Shown here piece by piece: positions 25,242 through 41,138 of a stretch of 64,000 bases of DNA (within the stretch, counting starts at the first letter, position 1; every line of letters starts with the position of its first letter). A program made the position numbers and the translations under genes. Origin of the DNA: Podospora comata (lineage: Eukaryota > Ascomycota > Sordariomycetes > Sordariales > Podosporaceae); the NCBI GenBank assembly GCA_017354895.1, contig CP071499.1:1302001-1366000 (forward strand), in the 5' to 3' direction. The notes under the pieces were generated by a model that did not search any database, was not told the DNA's origin, and was given only the letters and a program-made list of their open reading frames with translations.

Positions 25242-27585
25242 TTTTGTTGTTTTATTTTAGTAGATGTGTATGTTTCGAAGTGATGCTGTCTAACTAGAGA
25301 GATCTCTCAGTGGTTCAAGCCGGCAGTCTTATATGTTGATATCTTTCCTGTCTCTGTCATGCCACTAGCATCTCCAACTCCCCTAACTAATCTCCCGTCA
25401 CAGCTCACAATATCATCAAGTCCGCTTCCGACAAACGAACCTCCATGACGGGTATCACCCACCACTATTCCCCTCGAGTCCGATCCTGTATCCATATCCA
25501 CCCGAGCTCCTTTCCCGCAACCTCTGCAGCTCGCCTTCTCCTGGTTTTCTCTCACCCAAAAGCCATAACAGGACCCGGCCTCCCGTCCGCCAATAATTTT
25601 CCACTTCATGACAGCACCCGTCACGAGTTCCCTGCGTATGTCACTCCCCCCCTACGGTTTACCCCGGGGCAGGAGGAGACAGGCGGGAAACCCCTCCGAT
25701 GCAGGTCGCATATGTCAATGTCATGTCTTCTCTGGCTGCCAACACAACCCAGTCTCTGCATGTGTAACAGGTTCCCGGTCATGCCACGGCTCTCGCTGCC
25801 CAACATCGTCTTGTCAGCGCCGTAGCACGTCAAAAACACGAGTCGGGCTAGGTATGTAAGGGTGGCAATGATGCGAGCCTACATGCAGCCGGTGAAGGTG
25901 GTACAGCTAGGACCGGCGCAATCTCAGTTCTTGCCAGCCAAGGAGAGTCCTGCCGTTGTTGGCACGACATATCGGCAGATTTTCATAGACCAGGGACGCT
26001 CCATGCCGAATGCCGGGGTCTAATCCCTCTTGGTTTACCGAAGCACCAAGCATCCCGACTTTGTGGCTGCCCTCCCCGAACATCGCTTCTTTGACAGAAA
26101 ACATGAACAAGACACCCGGGCGGGTAGTCACATACCCGGTCTCTTCTTTTGCTCAGCAGTTGGCCATGTGGCCAGCTATGATATGGTCTCCAACAACTAA
26201 ACGGCAAAGGGTTGGTGGGGAAGCAACGCGGCAGCATGCGTCATTCTTTTCGGAACGAGAGGGGGTGTGTGCTAGGGTGCCAGACTGTTGGGTCGCCTAT
26301 ACTTTATGCTTTCACATGCCGGATCGAAATGCGGAGGGGGAAATGTGAGAAGTGACGGAGGCAAGGTACAACGTCTGCCGTTTATCGGATGAGAGAATGT
26401 TGTGCATGAGAAGTGGAGGGGGCATGTGATGTTTGTTTTGGAGCATTTTTAGCTTGTACTCTAGAACCTTGCTCAGTGAGAAAGAACCCAATCCGGGACG
26501 GCTGATGAGCTGATGATTGGAAGGAAGCATTGCCGGATGGAAATCGACAGCCACTACCCTGACCGAGGGAGCAACGTCGGCTTTGTGCCTGCCTGCCTGC
26601 CTGACGGCTTGAGACGGAACTAACCGAAAGGCATGTATGTAGCCGGCCCTCAAGCTTTCCTCCAGGGCTCGACTTAGGGATCATGAATTTTCTCCATCAT
26701 CGAGGGCTCACGGTTCAAAGTCGGTTTGCAATAACATCAAACTACATCCCCTATCCGAATGACATCAACCAGCCTCTTTTGTATTCAACACAACGCAACC
26801 ACTCATCACCCATACCCGACGCACGTCAAGGTCATGTCATGCCATATCCTGCCTCTGCCCGGCCCGTCTGTACACACTCACGCTCTGGACTGACTTTGAA
26901 CCCTCCCATCGTAACCGGAGTCGTGCATACCTTAGCTCTCCATTAGCCCCTCCCTCGGGCCGCATACTCCAACCCTATATCCCGGCCCGAGCACCCTCAC
27001 CGGGAAAGCAGGTTACCACTCAACCAGGACAAACAACATCTGTTTAACAGCCTGACCATGGCGGCCGCACCAGAGATCCGCCACCCCCACCAACCAGCAT
27101 GGCAAACCCTCCGAAATGTACATAATCACTTGCAACCGTATCCGTCTCATTCCGTTGGCCAGTTCTCTCCGAAAGGGTAGTTGCCCGCCCCAGCTGGACA
27201 GGGTTCGGAGAGTCTCGACCCAAGATCTGACTAAGGCAGGCAGGCAACGACACTCGTGCTGACAGAGGTTGCCATTTTTGGGTTGCCTCATGACGCGGTA
27301 AAGGAGTCAAATACATATACATAGTCTTGTCCGTCTTGTCACACTCTCCTTCCGTCACTTCATTCTTCCCGACATCTCTCCGGCAATTGTTTTTGAAGAA
27401 AAAACGGGTCAAGATAAATTCTCAATACAAAAAATATATGTACGTTTCCTTCCAAAGATCGAAAGTTAATTGAGAGGGAAAAACAAAAAAGAAAAGCGGG
27501 TATCTATCTTTATTTCTTTCCTCCCAAAATCCCATATGCCTAAATACCACTTTATATACCTTTCACTCCCGCCAAATATGTTCAC
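25242..27585. other. 2.3-kb intergenic region upstream of the aminotransferase
   Basis: Holds the aminotransferase promoter and the 3' flank of the Zn2Cys6 gene. Open frames up to about 126 codons exist on both strands but none has family motifs, splice-linked partners or consistent codon use. I see no RNA gene or repeat. Confidence 0.4.
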
Positions 27586-30282
27586 TCAACAAACCACACT
27601 CTCAGTCAAAACATCCCACTCCCCATCCAACCCCCCCAGCTTCCTAAACATCATCACCCAACTGCTCCCATCCTCCTTCTCCGGCCCGAGTATGCTCTCC
27701 CTAACCCTATACCTCTCAGGCACATCATACGGCGCATCCCCGCTCCTCCAAAACTGCATCCCCCCATTGTTATTGTTACCCCCTTCCATACCCCCCATCC
27801 CACCACCACCACCCATATTCCCCATACCCCCCATCCCCCCCATCCCCCCCATCCCCCCATATCCTCCTCCTCCTCCCCCACCACCACCCAAAACAAAGTC
27901 CATCCCATACCCATTATTCTGATACGGCAGTTGATAGCCCCCAAAAGAATCAATAGCACTCAGCTCCGGCGACCCCTCACTCCCCACACTCGGACTCCCC
28001 ACGCTCTGGCTCTGCCGCGAAAGGATATGCCCAAAAGGGGAATCATCCCTCGGAGTAGGCGGCTCAAGTGCAATCCCGGGAGCAACATTAGCACCAGTCG
28101 AACCCCCCCAGCTCGAAACCTGAGAATGCGTCGGCTGTGACCCCCCAGGAGCAGGGTTAGTGCTCCCTTTCCCAGCACCCCCAACAAATATCGTCTGCGA
28201 AGACCCCAAATCGTCAAGCGACGAAGCAATCGACGGCGCCACACTAAACGAGTGCGCAGACGACACCTCCGCCGCCGTGCTCGCATCAAACAGAAGCGAC
28301 GGATCAATAGGCATATGATGCTGCTGCTGCTGCCCGGTGGCCATCCCGCCATACTCGACCGAAACAGCAGTCGCACTGCTTGACACCGGCCTGTTATTAC
28401 CGACAGGAATCGAATCAAACAACCCAAACCCCTGCTGCTGCTGCTGTTGTTGTTGTTGTTGCCCTGGATGATGATGCCCCCCAAGAAGAAACCCATCCGG
28501 AAAAGGCACCCCCTCCAACCCCCCACCACCCCAGGCATCTCCCGGACCAAACTGATATGGAAAATGCTGCTGCATACTCCCACCCCCGACCGCCCCCGGC
28601 GGCGAAACCGACCTCTCCCCCCTGCTCCTCAAATGCTTCTCCTCCAACTTCATGGTGTGCTCCGCAATAGTAGCCATCACATTCGCCCTCCACAAGTTCT
28701 CCCTCCGTCCCGGGTTCCGCCTCAGCAACTCCAGCGCCGCCCTCCTGATCATAGGGTGTCTGCACTTGGCCGCCACAAAATACAACGGCGCAATCACATG
28801 CATCTCAAACGTAAACATGGCCGATAACCTCCTCGTATCAGGCCCACCACTCGGCCCCTTTGGCCCCTGCCCCTGCGGCGACAGTAGCGTGTTGATAAAC
28901 TCCGACGCCAGAGGAATGATGGCAGAAAAAGTATCGACATAGTCGTCAAAAACCGTCTCGTGCCGGCTGAGGGCGGTGGAAACCCATATAAACGTCGTGT
29001 GAACGTGGACTTGGATCAGGGCGATGGAGCCGGGCGGTGCTTCCTTGGCCTTTGTCGACCGGTACAGCGAAAAGGCGACGTTGAACTTGGCGAGCTTGCG
29101 GAGGAGGACGTCCTGCTCCAGCTCAAACGCCCGCATGTCCTCCTCGGGCACCTTGCTGATCTTGGCGGCGTGCGACTTTTTGGCGAACCTCAGGCACTGG
29201 TCCATAAAGTCGTACAGCGCGTACCGGACCTCGTCGATGGTCTTGAACACCATGGGGACTTCGGTCAGGGTTTTCAGCGGTTCCGGGATGGCGGTTGGCG
29301 CGCAGCCCAGCATCAACGAGGTGAGAGACATGCGTGTGTACATTGGCACGAGGTGCTGCTTGATGAGATCGATCTCGGGGCTTCTTCCTGTAACTCTCGG
29401 CCCTAGTTGTGAGAGAATCTGCCGTCCTTGCTCGAGGTGGATGAGCGACTCCTTGTCTTTGCTCTGCATGAGTTCGATACAGACAAACAGCACGCAGGTG
29501 AGTAATGGTACTAGTGGCCGGGCGTTGACCGTCCTCATTTGTTCGAGCAGGCAGGCGATGGCGCGGTTGTACTGAAACAGGGCAAACGAGCTTCGGTTCT
29601 CGCTGTCGTTGTTGTGAAGCAGTTGAGGCATCATGGCGGCCTGCACCATCCCCTCGTGTAAACTGCTGACAGCAAGGACGGCGTGCCTCACTGCTGGTTC
29701 CGTCTGGCAGATCTGAAGAACCAGCACTCTAAAGAAGGCGCCGTCGTGGTCGGCGGCGAGACATGGCGCTGTTACGTGCTGGAAGAAGTGAAAGGCCCTC
29801 TTCTCATCCCCGGTAGCCCATTCGAAGAGCGTGGCCAACGGAGCATGAGGCTGTCCCACAGCATTTTGCCCCAGACCACCGGACCGGCGCCGGCGTTGTG
29901 ATATAGCTTTGGCGTCGAGGTAACCGTCACATCTCCTCCCTGTTTTGGTGCACCGCATGCAGAATGGCTTTTCTTCGTCGCATTTGACCTTGCGAATTCT
30001 ACCCGCAGACGGACGAGGCGAGTCCGAGGTTAGCTTGTGGTGACGGAGCGAGGAGGGCCAGGCAGGGGAAGGGTGGTTGGTGGTGGGCAAGGAAGGGCTC
30101 GCGCGGCTATGACAGCCAGTTGGGGGTGGATGCAGGACAACGTCGTCAAGAAAGAAAAAAAAAAGCCCTCGCACTTACTTGCATGTTATACAACCCGTCC
30201 TGACTTTCTTGGACCCTTTCCTCCCAGATCTGATCAGCTGTGACGATGAAGGCGGGGACATCGAGTCCGAGTTGTGAGCCAT
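27586..30282 (-). CDS. Zn(II)2Cys6 fungal transcription factor
   Basis: Two exons, 30282-30179 and 29998-27586, giving about 838 aa. The intron (about 180 nt) splits the DNA-binding cluster: exon 1 ends KKVRTGCITC and exon 2 continues KIRKVKCDEEKPFCMRC then TKTGRRCDGY, together the Cys-x2-Cys-x6-Cys-x6-Cys-x2-Cys-x6-Cys zinc cluster. A middle homology region follows (WATGDEKRAFHFFQHVTAPC; AVRHAVLAVSSLHEGM), common in fungal C6 regulators. The C-terminal 300 residues are low complexity, with a ten-Gln run, Gly/Met repeats (GGMGGMGGMGG) and Ser-rich stretches that may act as an activation domain. The target is unknown; the nearest co-oriented gene is the aminotransferase. The long continuous second exon could hide further small introns in the low-complexity part. 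Confidence 0.9.
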
Positions 30283-33200
30283 TTTGTTTTATCGCTCTTG
30301 TGTGTCGCCCCAGTTGTTGTCTCTTCTTTGTTACTACTTCGGGTAATCCTGCTTCCCTAGCCTCCTCTATCCTCTTCGCTATTATCCTGGGCGTGTAAGT
30401 GTGTTCGTCCGTCCGGGTGGGCAGCTGGTCGTAGCACAAAAGCAAGTTCGTCCGAGAAATGGACCTTTGCCAGAAACAGAAGCAGCAACGAGAGTGGTCG
30501 AGCTCTTGGATATAAGTGCCAACGGCGAGCACACACCCCCTTGCCAGAGCTTGGGGAGGAACCACCCTGATGGGTGAGCGGTGGGCCGACTACCTAGAAG
30601 GAACCAACCACGCGCGGTTCTTTTTTAGCAGGACTCAAGGATCTCATCAGCTGCTTGCTTGTAACTTGTTGTGGTGCTTCGCCTGTCTGTGTCCCGCACA
30701 CGAAAGACAAGAAGCGCTGCTCCGCCGCCGGGTGTACACAGTATGCGTGGAGAGTGGAGGGGAAGGGGGAGGGGGAGGGGGGGCAGAGAGGGTGGGGAGC
30801 ACGGGGCTCGCAGTGGTCCAAGGTACGTAGGGAGACGGGCCCCGCGGGTAGGTCGCTGGGTACAGCAGGTACCCTGCCAAAGCAGGGGGCCAGATATCGA
30901 AGGCCAGGAGTGTTGTATGGAAGCTACTTGGAAACCAGAACTCTACGCGCCCAGTACAGCGGTGCCAGAGAGGCACCTAGCCCTAGAATGGGTGCCTTAC
31001 AGGTACCTCGTAGGCGGTGCCCCATAAATGCGCCGCAGAGTAGCAGCGGCCAAGAGCTGGGCCGGCCAGGCATGGGTTGAATGGAAAGGTTGCTTGCGGG
31101 CGTGCAGCAAGTTTATCCCCGATACTTAGTCGGCTATACGCCCGGTGGAAGGTAGGAAAGTGGTGGTAGAGTCAAGGCACCAAACGGTAAACAGAGAAAA
31201 GTACTCAGCCATTCCTACCTAGTAGGAAGCTGTCACAACTGATAGATGACTGGGCGGATCTTCCCATTGCTGGAATCTCCTTCCAGGCTGGTGGGCGGCC
31301 GAGACATTCCAACGTCAAAGGGCGGGAACGGGGAATAAAGCCAGCATCATGAAGATGGGACACGCAGCAGCGTAGTTCAAGGACCCGGTACCTGTCTGTG
31401 GCTTGTGGTTGCCGCACACCAAGTGCCGTGAGCTCGACGAAGAGTGAGAAGCGTGCTCTGGGAAAAGCTAGTGTCGAAGCATCGTGAGATGTTGTGCAAC
31501 CCAGGAGGGGAAAGGAACGTTGCACAAACTGCGCTTATCTGCTCAGACATCCCATCGTGACTGGCCAGTTCGCTCGTGGCAACGAGCAATAAGAAGAAAT
31601 CCGGCATCGATCAACCCTAGCTCTGCGCGGTTCTGACATTTCATGCACCTCTTCACACCCACCGCCGCGGTTAAGGAAGGCGCCATTCTCTATCTCCCGT
31701 CGTACACGGCAGAAACATGAGAAGGCCGGGCGAGCCACAGTACTAAAGGGGAAGAAGAGGGGAAAGCTAGAGACCATATATCGCAGGGCCAGGGTCCCAT
31801 ACACGACGCCGTCAGTGTTCCATCGGACCGGAGCCGTGTGAAGCCTGTGTAGGGTCTGAACCAGACGAACTGGCCCTTCTAGACGGTCACGGAAGCACTT
31901 GATTCGAAATTGAAACGACAACGCCCCCGTAAATGGGCCACACTCGGTGGCATCGGTGCTAGCGCTACCCAATCGAGCCCTCTGACCCGCGATCCTTCTC
32001 GCCAAGCATACTGCACTGTAGGGAGTGTTTCCTCAACTTTTGTGCTGTGTCTGATTTCTCAGCCCTGTGGCGTGTGGGGTCGGTCATAGCTGTGGAGAGA
32101 CAGACGTTAGACAGCATTGAGGGGGGAAAGGTGGGGTAAAACTGCGAGGGCAACTGGGGGAAGAGAAGGGATTGCCACGATGACTGCATGACTAACGGAT
32201 GAACAAGCTACAAAAGTTGCCGCGTAAGGCTCCGAGGGGCCTAAATGGCTGGTCGCAGTATCGGGAACTGAGCTGATAGAGAATCCGTATCTGGAAGTAT
32301 ATCGCGCCGACGTTACTTCGCCCTAGGCGGTACAACTGATCGTCAGTCAAGCCACTACAAACCAAGACACTTCACTAGGAATGTTTCCTCTCGCTGAAGA
32401 ATTCTTTAGGAAACTAGTAGGTCCTTCGTAGTGGCCTTTAGCACTCGCATATCTGGGCCATCTCAACTCAAACCCACCCAAATCACTAATGATCCTTCGG
32501 GTGGTGCTGTGTGACGGCCCCGGGACCGTACGTATCGGTCGCCGCGGGGCCCGTGATCCAAGGGGACGGCACAGCAACTCTTCCTTGAAACTCTTCTCCT
32601 GTCCATGTATCATGAAATGAAAACATATGAGGCGAAGACACCTCGTACAAGCAGGTACAATGAAACAATAGGTCGGCCGGACTCCAATGGGTGTGCTGCT
32701 GCTGCCTACGGCACATTTATGACGGTGTATCCCACCCGCGATAACTTTCTTTCTCAGCCACAGACTGCAAGGTTCTTCGGCAAGTCGTCCGCTGCATGGA
32801 GTTAGTGAGGTTGCAGAGAATTAACCTTGAATGGATGTCCCCGCGTGTTGTCCAATCAACGTCGTTGGTGCGTATAGCTCCCTTGTAGAGCTCCCTGTCA
32901 TAATTGTTGTTAATATCTCTACTGCACTTTGATAAATAATCCCAAACGTTTACAACAACGTCACCTAACTCAACCGTCAACGCTGTTCCGCCGTCTCGCC
33001 GGGTTTTTAATTTCCGTGTTGCTCCCGGTCTTCACTTAACCTTATTCTCTCGGTCAACGAATTCGGGGAATGGGACTGTCCGATTCCTGCCGTTGCTTTC
33101 TAATCGATGTTTTGTCAGCACACAGCCATCTTCGACACCGCTCTTCTGCCCGCCTACCGTCTCAGCCCATGACATCGAGTGAGCCAAGTGATCCGTGAGG

Positions 33201-36148
33201 CAGTTAATTAATGTGTGACGTCGATGGTAGAGAGGGTCTTGTTCGTATTCTTGCATCTGGGGACGCGGCCATCGTTTCCCGGTGCATCCTCACAAGGTCG
33301 AAGAAATGCCTGGAACTGGTTTCTGTCCGTAAGGCATTCTCCAAAACGAAGAGAATACCAAAACAGAACACAGGGCTTGGGGTCCGGGCCAAGGATAACT
33401 GTTTTTGTACATGTAGGCCAAAACGATATCGCGGCGCTTGTTTGACCGAAGGTCAGTGTGGTAACCATGGCCTGAGCTGATTGGGTCCCTCGGACTTTAG
33501 ACATCGGACTCGAGTGTGGATACCACACAGCATCAGATCCCAAGCGATGACACGGAGTACTCAACAACCCTGCCTGCTTTTTGGCACATTGCCAATGGAG
33601 CGTCTCTTGATTTCGGGAACTTTGAGATTTGTTTTGCCACAATTTCACCTACTGAATGATGGCACAGGCTTGTCTCCTTCCTGAATTATGAGCCTGGAGG
33701 GGATAAGGGCCAATTCTGTAATTAATTGTCAGCATGCCATAACAATCCTTGTGAAAAGGGCATTGTCCAATCGATCAAAGATAGGATATTTGACACACAC
33801 TCAGCTTGATGAGGCGTCATGTAATGCCTTGCTAATTATTGTAATGTTGAATCCCCTTCCAGTTGCTTGTTTTGTTTCTGGGAACAAGTGTCAGATGGAA
33901 CATGTGTCGATTCAAATCTCCGAAAGACCACAGCTATGCAGCAAAGATCTGACTTGACAGAAAGCCTCAGAAGCTTGTTCTCAGTTCAGACCCTTTAGGC
34001 CCGGCAGGATGGGAAGGGCGGCTATGCCGCGGGAAGCTTAAGCGGCCGTGTAACCGGTTACCAGCCAGGAGCTGCTCCTCCCCCACACACAACTACCAAC
34101 AAGCTCCCGCGCCCATCTCCTGTACCACAGGCACCGAAGAGATCTTAGACCCTGCTTTTCTGCAGCCCTGGCTCCTTGCGGGGCGAGGTTTTCAGGCAGA
34201 CATGGCGGCCATGTTAGCCAAACTCCTTCAGACCGCCAAGTGAGGCGTAAATGTTTTGGTGAACGGTGAGCACAGCCACCTTCCCAAGGACTCAATCTTT
34301 CTGAGAGGGTCCTCGTTCTTCTGAAGATTTTCTCGATCTTGAGGGTGAAGAGATGTTTGTGATTTGCGGAGCATGGGGGAAGGAATGTACGTGCTTTTGC
34401 CTGTCATCCCCTGATGACGAGAGCCGACTGTCCTGACAGATGTCCAAGGTAAATGGCTGACGAAGAGGGTCCAGACTATTGGGTAGTGTAATGGGAATGT
34501 GTACATCAATGAGCAGATGCTTGTCGAGGATTGCTGGCAGAATGGCATGTCGTCCTGAACCTAAGTCTAAACTTGAGAGTGAGCCTTGGTCGACAGCCTG
34601 GCTTGGGGGAGGCGGTGAGTATGACACCAAAAGCATTGGTCGCACACCGAGTTTCCAGCTCGAACACTTTTCCGAGGTTTGGGGAATTGCCCCAATACAT
34701 GACTGTTGATAGATGTGTCAACCAGTTCGAGCGTTGATCCCCGGCAAGTAATTCTGTGGACAGTCATCAGCAGCATGGAGAGAGAACCTGAGTGTTGAGT
34801 CGTCTCCCTGTCAGGTGGTGGTGTCCCTCGAACGACAAACGTTCTCGACAGGCCATTGCTAGTCAATCTACCTTGGAGATTTCTAAATCCTTCCCGGAAG
34901 GGCTCCTCGTGGTGCTGCATCTCTTTTGCCTATTCTAGGATATTAGTGAAGACTGAGCTTATAGTCACAAGTAAGTTGAATGGATGCCGAGCGCTCTGTG
35001 GGTGGTGAGTCCTCAGACAATTTCGAATGTTTTCCTTGTCCCACGACCATGGCAATGAAAGCGTTGAATTCTCAGCATAGACATAGGATAGGGCCTCCGT
35101 GTGTCTTGGCGGTCGGTCCGTGTCATTCCGGCAGTTGGCTGCCCGTCCCGAGCTGGGATTCAGCAGATCCCGATTCTCAATGACACTCCGCCGGCCGAGT
35201 GCCAGGGTAAAGGTGCCAAGGCCGGGGCCGAATGTGGGGTAAAACGTCTTGGCTGCCATAGACACTGAATCGGCCAAGCACGCTTTCTGATGATGATGAT
35301 GGTTAGGATGAACATCATGTTTGAGGACAACCAGCTCCTCCGGTGAAGAGGCAAACTCAGCTGAAGACTCTCAGAGATCCGTTTTCAGCTCTTGGTCGTA
35401 CATGTACACAGGTACTGAGCTGTCGGTATATACGTCTCGGTGATGGAATGCTGGAGTTGGCTGCATGAGGAAGCAAAACACCCCAGCCAAGTGGCAACGC
35501 GGGGCAGGCTCTGCGATGGCCATGGCGTAGCCTCGTAACTGGAAAGAGAATACAAAATTCACCCACAGCCAAAAGCCACCTCACACAAAACCAGGAGCGG
35601 AGAATGAAAACAAAGAAAGCCTTGTGAAGGTGAATTAGGTCAGCATTGCTGAGTGAATGGAGGGGCGGTGTGGAAACTGTTCGAAAGTTCACCTCGAGAG
35701 AGGAGAGCGCAGCAACAGCTGGAAAAGGCAGGGAGCTCGGGCCACCTGGTAGTGATAACGAGCGATAAGCGGTGCCTGACCTGTCCTCAATGCTCTTGCT
35801 GGGCAAAAACGCACGGACATTTGCCGCCTGGCAGTGGCAGGACCCGCACTCGTCATCCGAGTGGCCGCCTAGAGATCGCCTCTGGAACCTGGCCAACCTT
35901 ACCAAACCAAACTCACCTGCAACGAAAGCCAGAGCTGGAGGTGTCTTTAACTTTCCATCTCATCACCAACTCAAATTTCATTTTTTGCAGATAAAAACTC
36001 TGCCATCGTTTCCGCTGGAGAGGCCCCCCATCTCCCAGAAACAACTCCCATTATCAACAACCCCGCCGACGACCGACTTCGTTTCCCCCTCCTCTCCGAC
36101 CCATCATCAACGAGTCTCCCACTTGACATCATCACAAATACCGACAAG
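30283..36148. other. 5.9-kb gene-poor region between the C6 factor and CDC48
   Basis: No convincing protein gene on either strand. Open frames reach about 180 codons (for example 35357-35905 minus) but have no recognisable domains and look accidental. The two ends must hold the divergent promoters of the C6 factor and of CDC48. No long tandem or inverted repeat was spotted. Base composition is ordinary, not AT-rich, so it is not an obvious RIP-degraded transposon. Confidence 0.45.
35820..35828 (-). promoter_or_regulatory. PACE-like element (GGCGGCAAA) upstream of CDC48
   Basis: The plus strand reads TTTGCCGCC, the complement of GGCGGCAAA. This is one base from GGTGGCAAA, the yeast Rpn4 site that controls proteasome and CDC48 genes. 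It lies about 320 bp before the CDC48 ATG. A match to a 9-mer with one change can arise by chance, and use of this site in filamentous fungi is uncertain. Confidence 0.25.
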
Positions 36149-38844
<2,696 letters not shown>

Positions 38845-39942
38845 ACGTATCAGCCATGACCTACGAGTTTGGCAAAAAAAAAAAAATAATAAAAAAAAAG
38901 ATCCGCAGCCCATGTATTCTAGTTTACTCCAGCATTACGCTATCTAGCAGTTTGCACAATCGGTCGGGGAGTTCTTTAGGCAAATGGGGTTTACATCGGT
39001 GTACTTGGGCGGTCAGTTATTTCGATTGGCCTAACAGCGGAGCTATTATTCGGTAGCAAGTTTGCCCCCAGTCTTGAGGCTCATGGTTTTTGAGACTGGG
39101 CAGCGTGGACTTTCTGCGTAGTTGTGGGCGCGCGCGATGAGGCAAAGAGTTTCATAGTTGCTAGAGGCGCTGGTTATTACGATGGGCGTCTAATGATTTA
39201 TTTATGATGGCCGTTTTTAATGGCAAACAATCAAGACTATAGATTGCACACTGTTTACTGTGTATTTTGGTGATTGCTTCCTGTGATGATATGCTTCCAA
39301 CTTGGATAACCTTTCTTCAAAGGTGTAGGACCTTGAGGATATTTGGTCTGTTTTTGAAATCCTAGGCAATTGGCCGGTGAACGATCAGTCCCCATTTGCT
39401 TTCGGGGGGGGTTAGATTCGTGATGAAGACTTGATCAAAAACTAGATACGTCCTGGTGTACTATGCCAACAACACGGAAGAGAGAAACGGAGATGAAGAA
39501 GAGGAAAAAACCCATGGTATTAACGCCCCCGCTGATGGTGCCAATTTGTGTGTGTTCTTGGTGTGATATATCTATATATACAAAAGTGTTGTGTGCATAA
39601 AAACCAATATATCCCCCTTGCCCCCAACTCGCTTTCCCATTATCAACTGTGTAAGACCTACCCTACTGCTTATCGTTCGCTTGGTGGTGGGCGCCCTGAC
39701 ATATTATAATGCATCCCCTAAACTCTTCCTTTCGCTCTGGAAGAAAAAAAACACAAACCAAAACCTCGTGGTGATTCCTCCCCCGCTGATATATCCATAT
39801 CCACACACTCTTGTCACCCATCCCTACTAGACTCGTTCCTCATTCCCCAGATTCAGCTGATTCACGAACTGGCCGACTTTCCCCTCCGTCTCAAAAACCC
39901 ATGCCATGCCCACGATCCCAGAGTCAGAATCACCCATCGACA
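38845..39942. other. CDC48 3' flank
   Basis: About 1.1 kb after the CDC48 stop. It includes A-rich runs at 38873-38900 that would suit the 3' UTR end and an otherwise featureless, moderately AT-rich stretch. No gene supported. Confidence 0.45.
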
Positions 39943-40440
39943 TCATCCCCCTCTTCTGTGTAATAATCCCCTACTCGGATCGGAATACACATCAGCAGCA
40001 TGCCAATGACGAGGGCCAGTCCCCTCTGGATACGGCTCGCTAGTCAGAGGATCAATCACATCATAGTCCTCATCAACAGTTGCGTCGTTGTCAGTCTCAA
40101 CAGCCGTCTCCTCATCGTGAAAACCAGGCACCTCTCCATCTTCATCCACCAGTGTTTCGCCCCCACTACTCTGTTCTCTCGCATGATATTGCTCTCTCGC
40201 TGGTTCCTCTCTCGATGGTTCCTCTCCCGCTGGCTCCCTCTCGTCTTCATCAGCGTCGCTCTCGTCGCTGTCGCCGTGTGGCCCCGCTTCATCATCAGCG
40301 TCGCTCTCGCCTTCTTCATCTTCGTCTTCTTCATCCTCGCCTGCATCATCGTCTCCAGACTCATCCTCGCCACTCTCTTCGGCACCCCGTTCTTCTTCCT
40401 CCAATGGCGGCGGTGGCGGTAAATTCTCGTCTCCAGTATC
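39943..40440 (-). other. Acidic coding-like segment beyond a small hypothetical gene
   Basis: An open stretch starts just after a CCAACTAG and would read DTGDENLPPPPPLEEEERG, then a run of Glu/Asp/Ser (GEDESGDDDAGEDEEDEDEE) and YDVIDPLTSEPYPEGTG near the end. The composition looks like a genuine disordered acidic tail rather than a random frame. It lies in line with the minus-strand gene that ends at 40556 but is cut off from it by a stop codon and apparent frame changes. It may be a further exon, a decayed tail or a chance low-complexity frame. Confidence 0.4.
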
Positions 40441-40555
40441 CTAGTTGGCACCATCACCATCACTATCCTTAAACCCCCCCGCTCCAGCAGCCACATCCCC
40501 ATCACCCTTTCCCCCCTTCGCAAACCCCTGTCCCCTTCCTCACCCTCATCCCCTC

Positions 40556-41138
40556 CTAAGGATTCCCCTCCTCAATCTCCACCACCCCCTCCAACGCCTC
40601 CCTCGTAACCCTCAACGCATCCTCCACCACTTGCTGCGGCAACGCCAAACTATTACCATTCTCCCCCCTTCCCCCACCACTAACCTTGATCCCATTCCCA
40701 TTAACATTCACATTCTTCCCATTAACGTTCACCTCCTCCCCCTGCCCTGGCGTCCCATTCGCTGCTCTGTTGCTCGGAGCAAGAGCGGTATCATGCCTAA
40801 TATCATCCATCACCCTCTTCAGCAAGACCGGAAAGGTGGTCACCTCGCCCGACCGCAACAAATCCCGGGCGTGGTTCTCGACGAGGGTGGGCCAGTTGGT
40901 TGGGTTTGCGTGGAGGGTGTGGAGGAGGATTTCTTGGATTCTGGGAGAATTAGCAAAAGGTGGGGGAGGTTGGAAGGGGGGGTGGGAAAAGGGGGAAGAC
41001 GAACTTGGCGACATGACCCTCTTTGATCAAGGTCCCGTTGATTGACGAGCGGAGTTCGGGGTCGAGGGTGGCGGGTGTGTAGCCAGCTGCCGAAGGGGGG
41101 ATTTTTACGGGCGTGGAGGGGTTGTTGTTGTTGGACAT
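40556..41138 (-). CDS. Small hypothetical protein
   Basis: Two exons, 41138-41005 and 40940-40556, giving about 172 aa; the 64-nt intron has a GTTCGT donor and a GCTAAT branch-like element. I do not recognise the family. The N-terminal half is soluble, helical-looking and likely the conserved part (SAAGYTPATLDPELRSSING, HVAKIQEILLHTLHANPTNW, EVTTFPVLLKRVMDDIRHDT). It is followed by a Gly/Asn-rich linker containing a VNVNGKNVNVNGNG repeat and a last helix (QQVVEDALRVTREALEGVV). No signal peptide or membrane segment. The gene may continue into the acidic stretch downstream. The convincing part is exon 1 plus the first half of exon 2. Confidence 0.6.

Noticed and set aside
23661-30282. Aminotransferase plus C6 factor as a biosynthetic gene cluster
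   Set aside because: No synthase, synthetase, terpene cyclase, P450 or tailoring enzymes nearby; two genes alone do not support a cluster.
35357-35905. 182-codon minus-strand frame in the CDC48 promoter region
   Set aside because: No domain, mixed composition, overlaps the expected CDC48 promoter.
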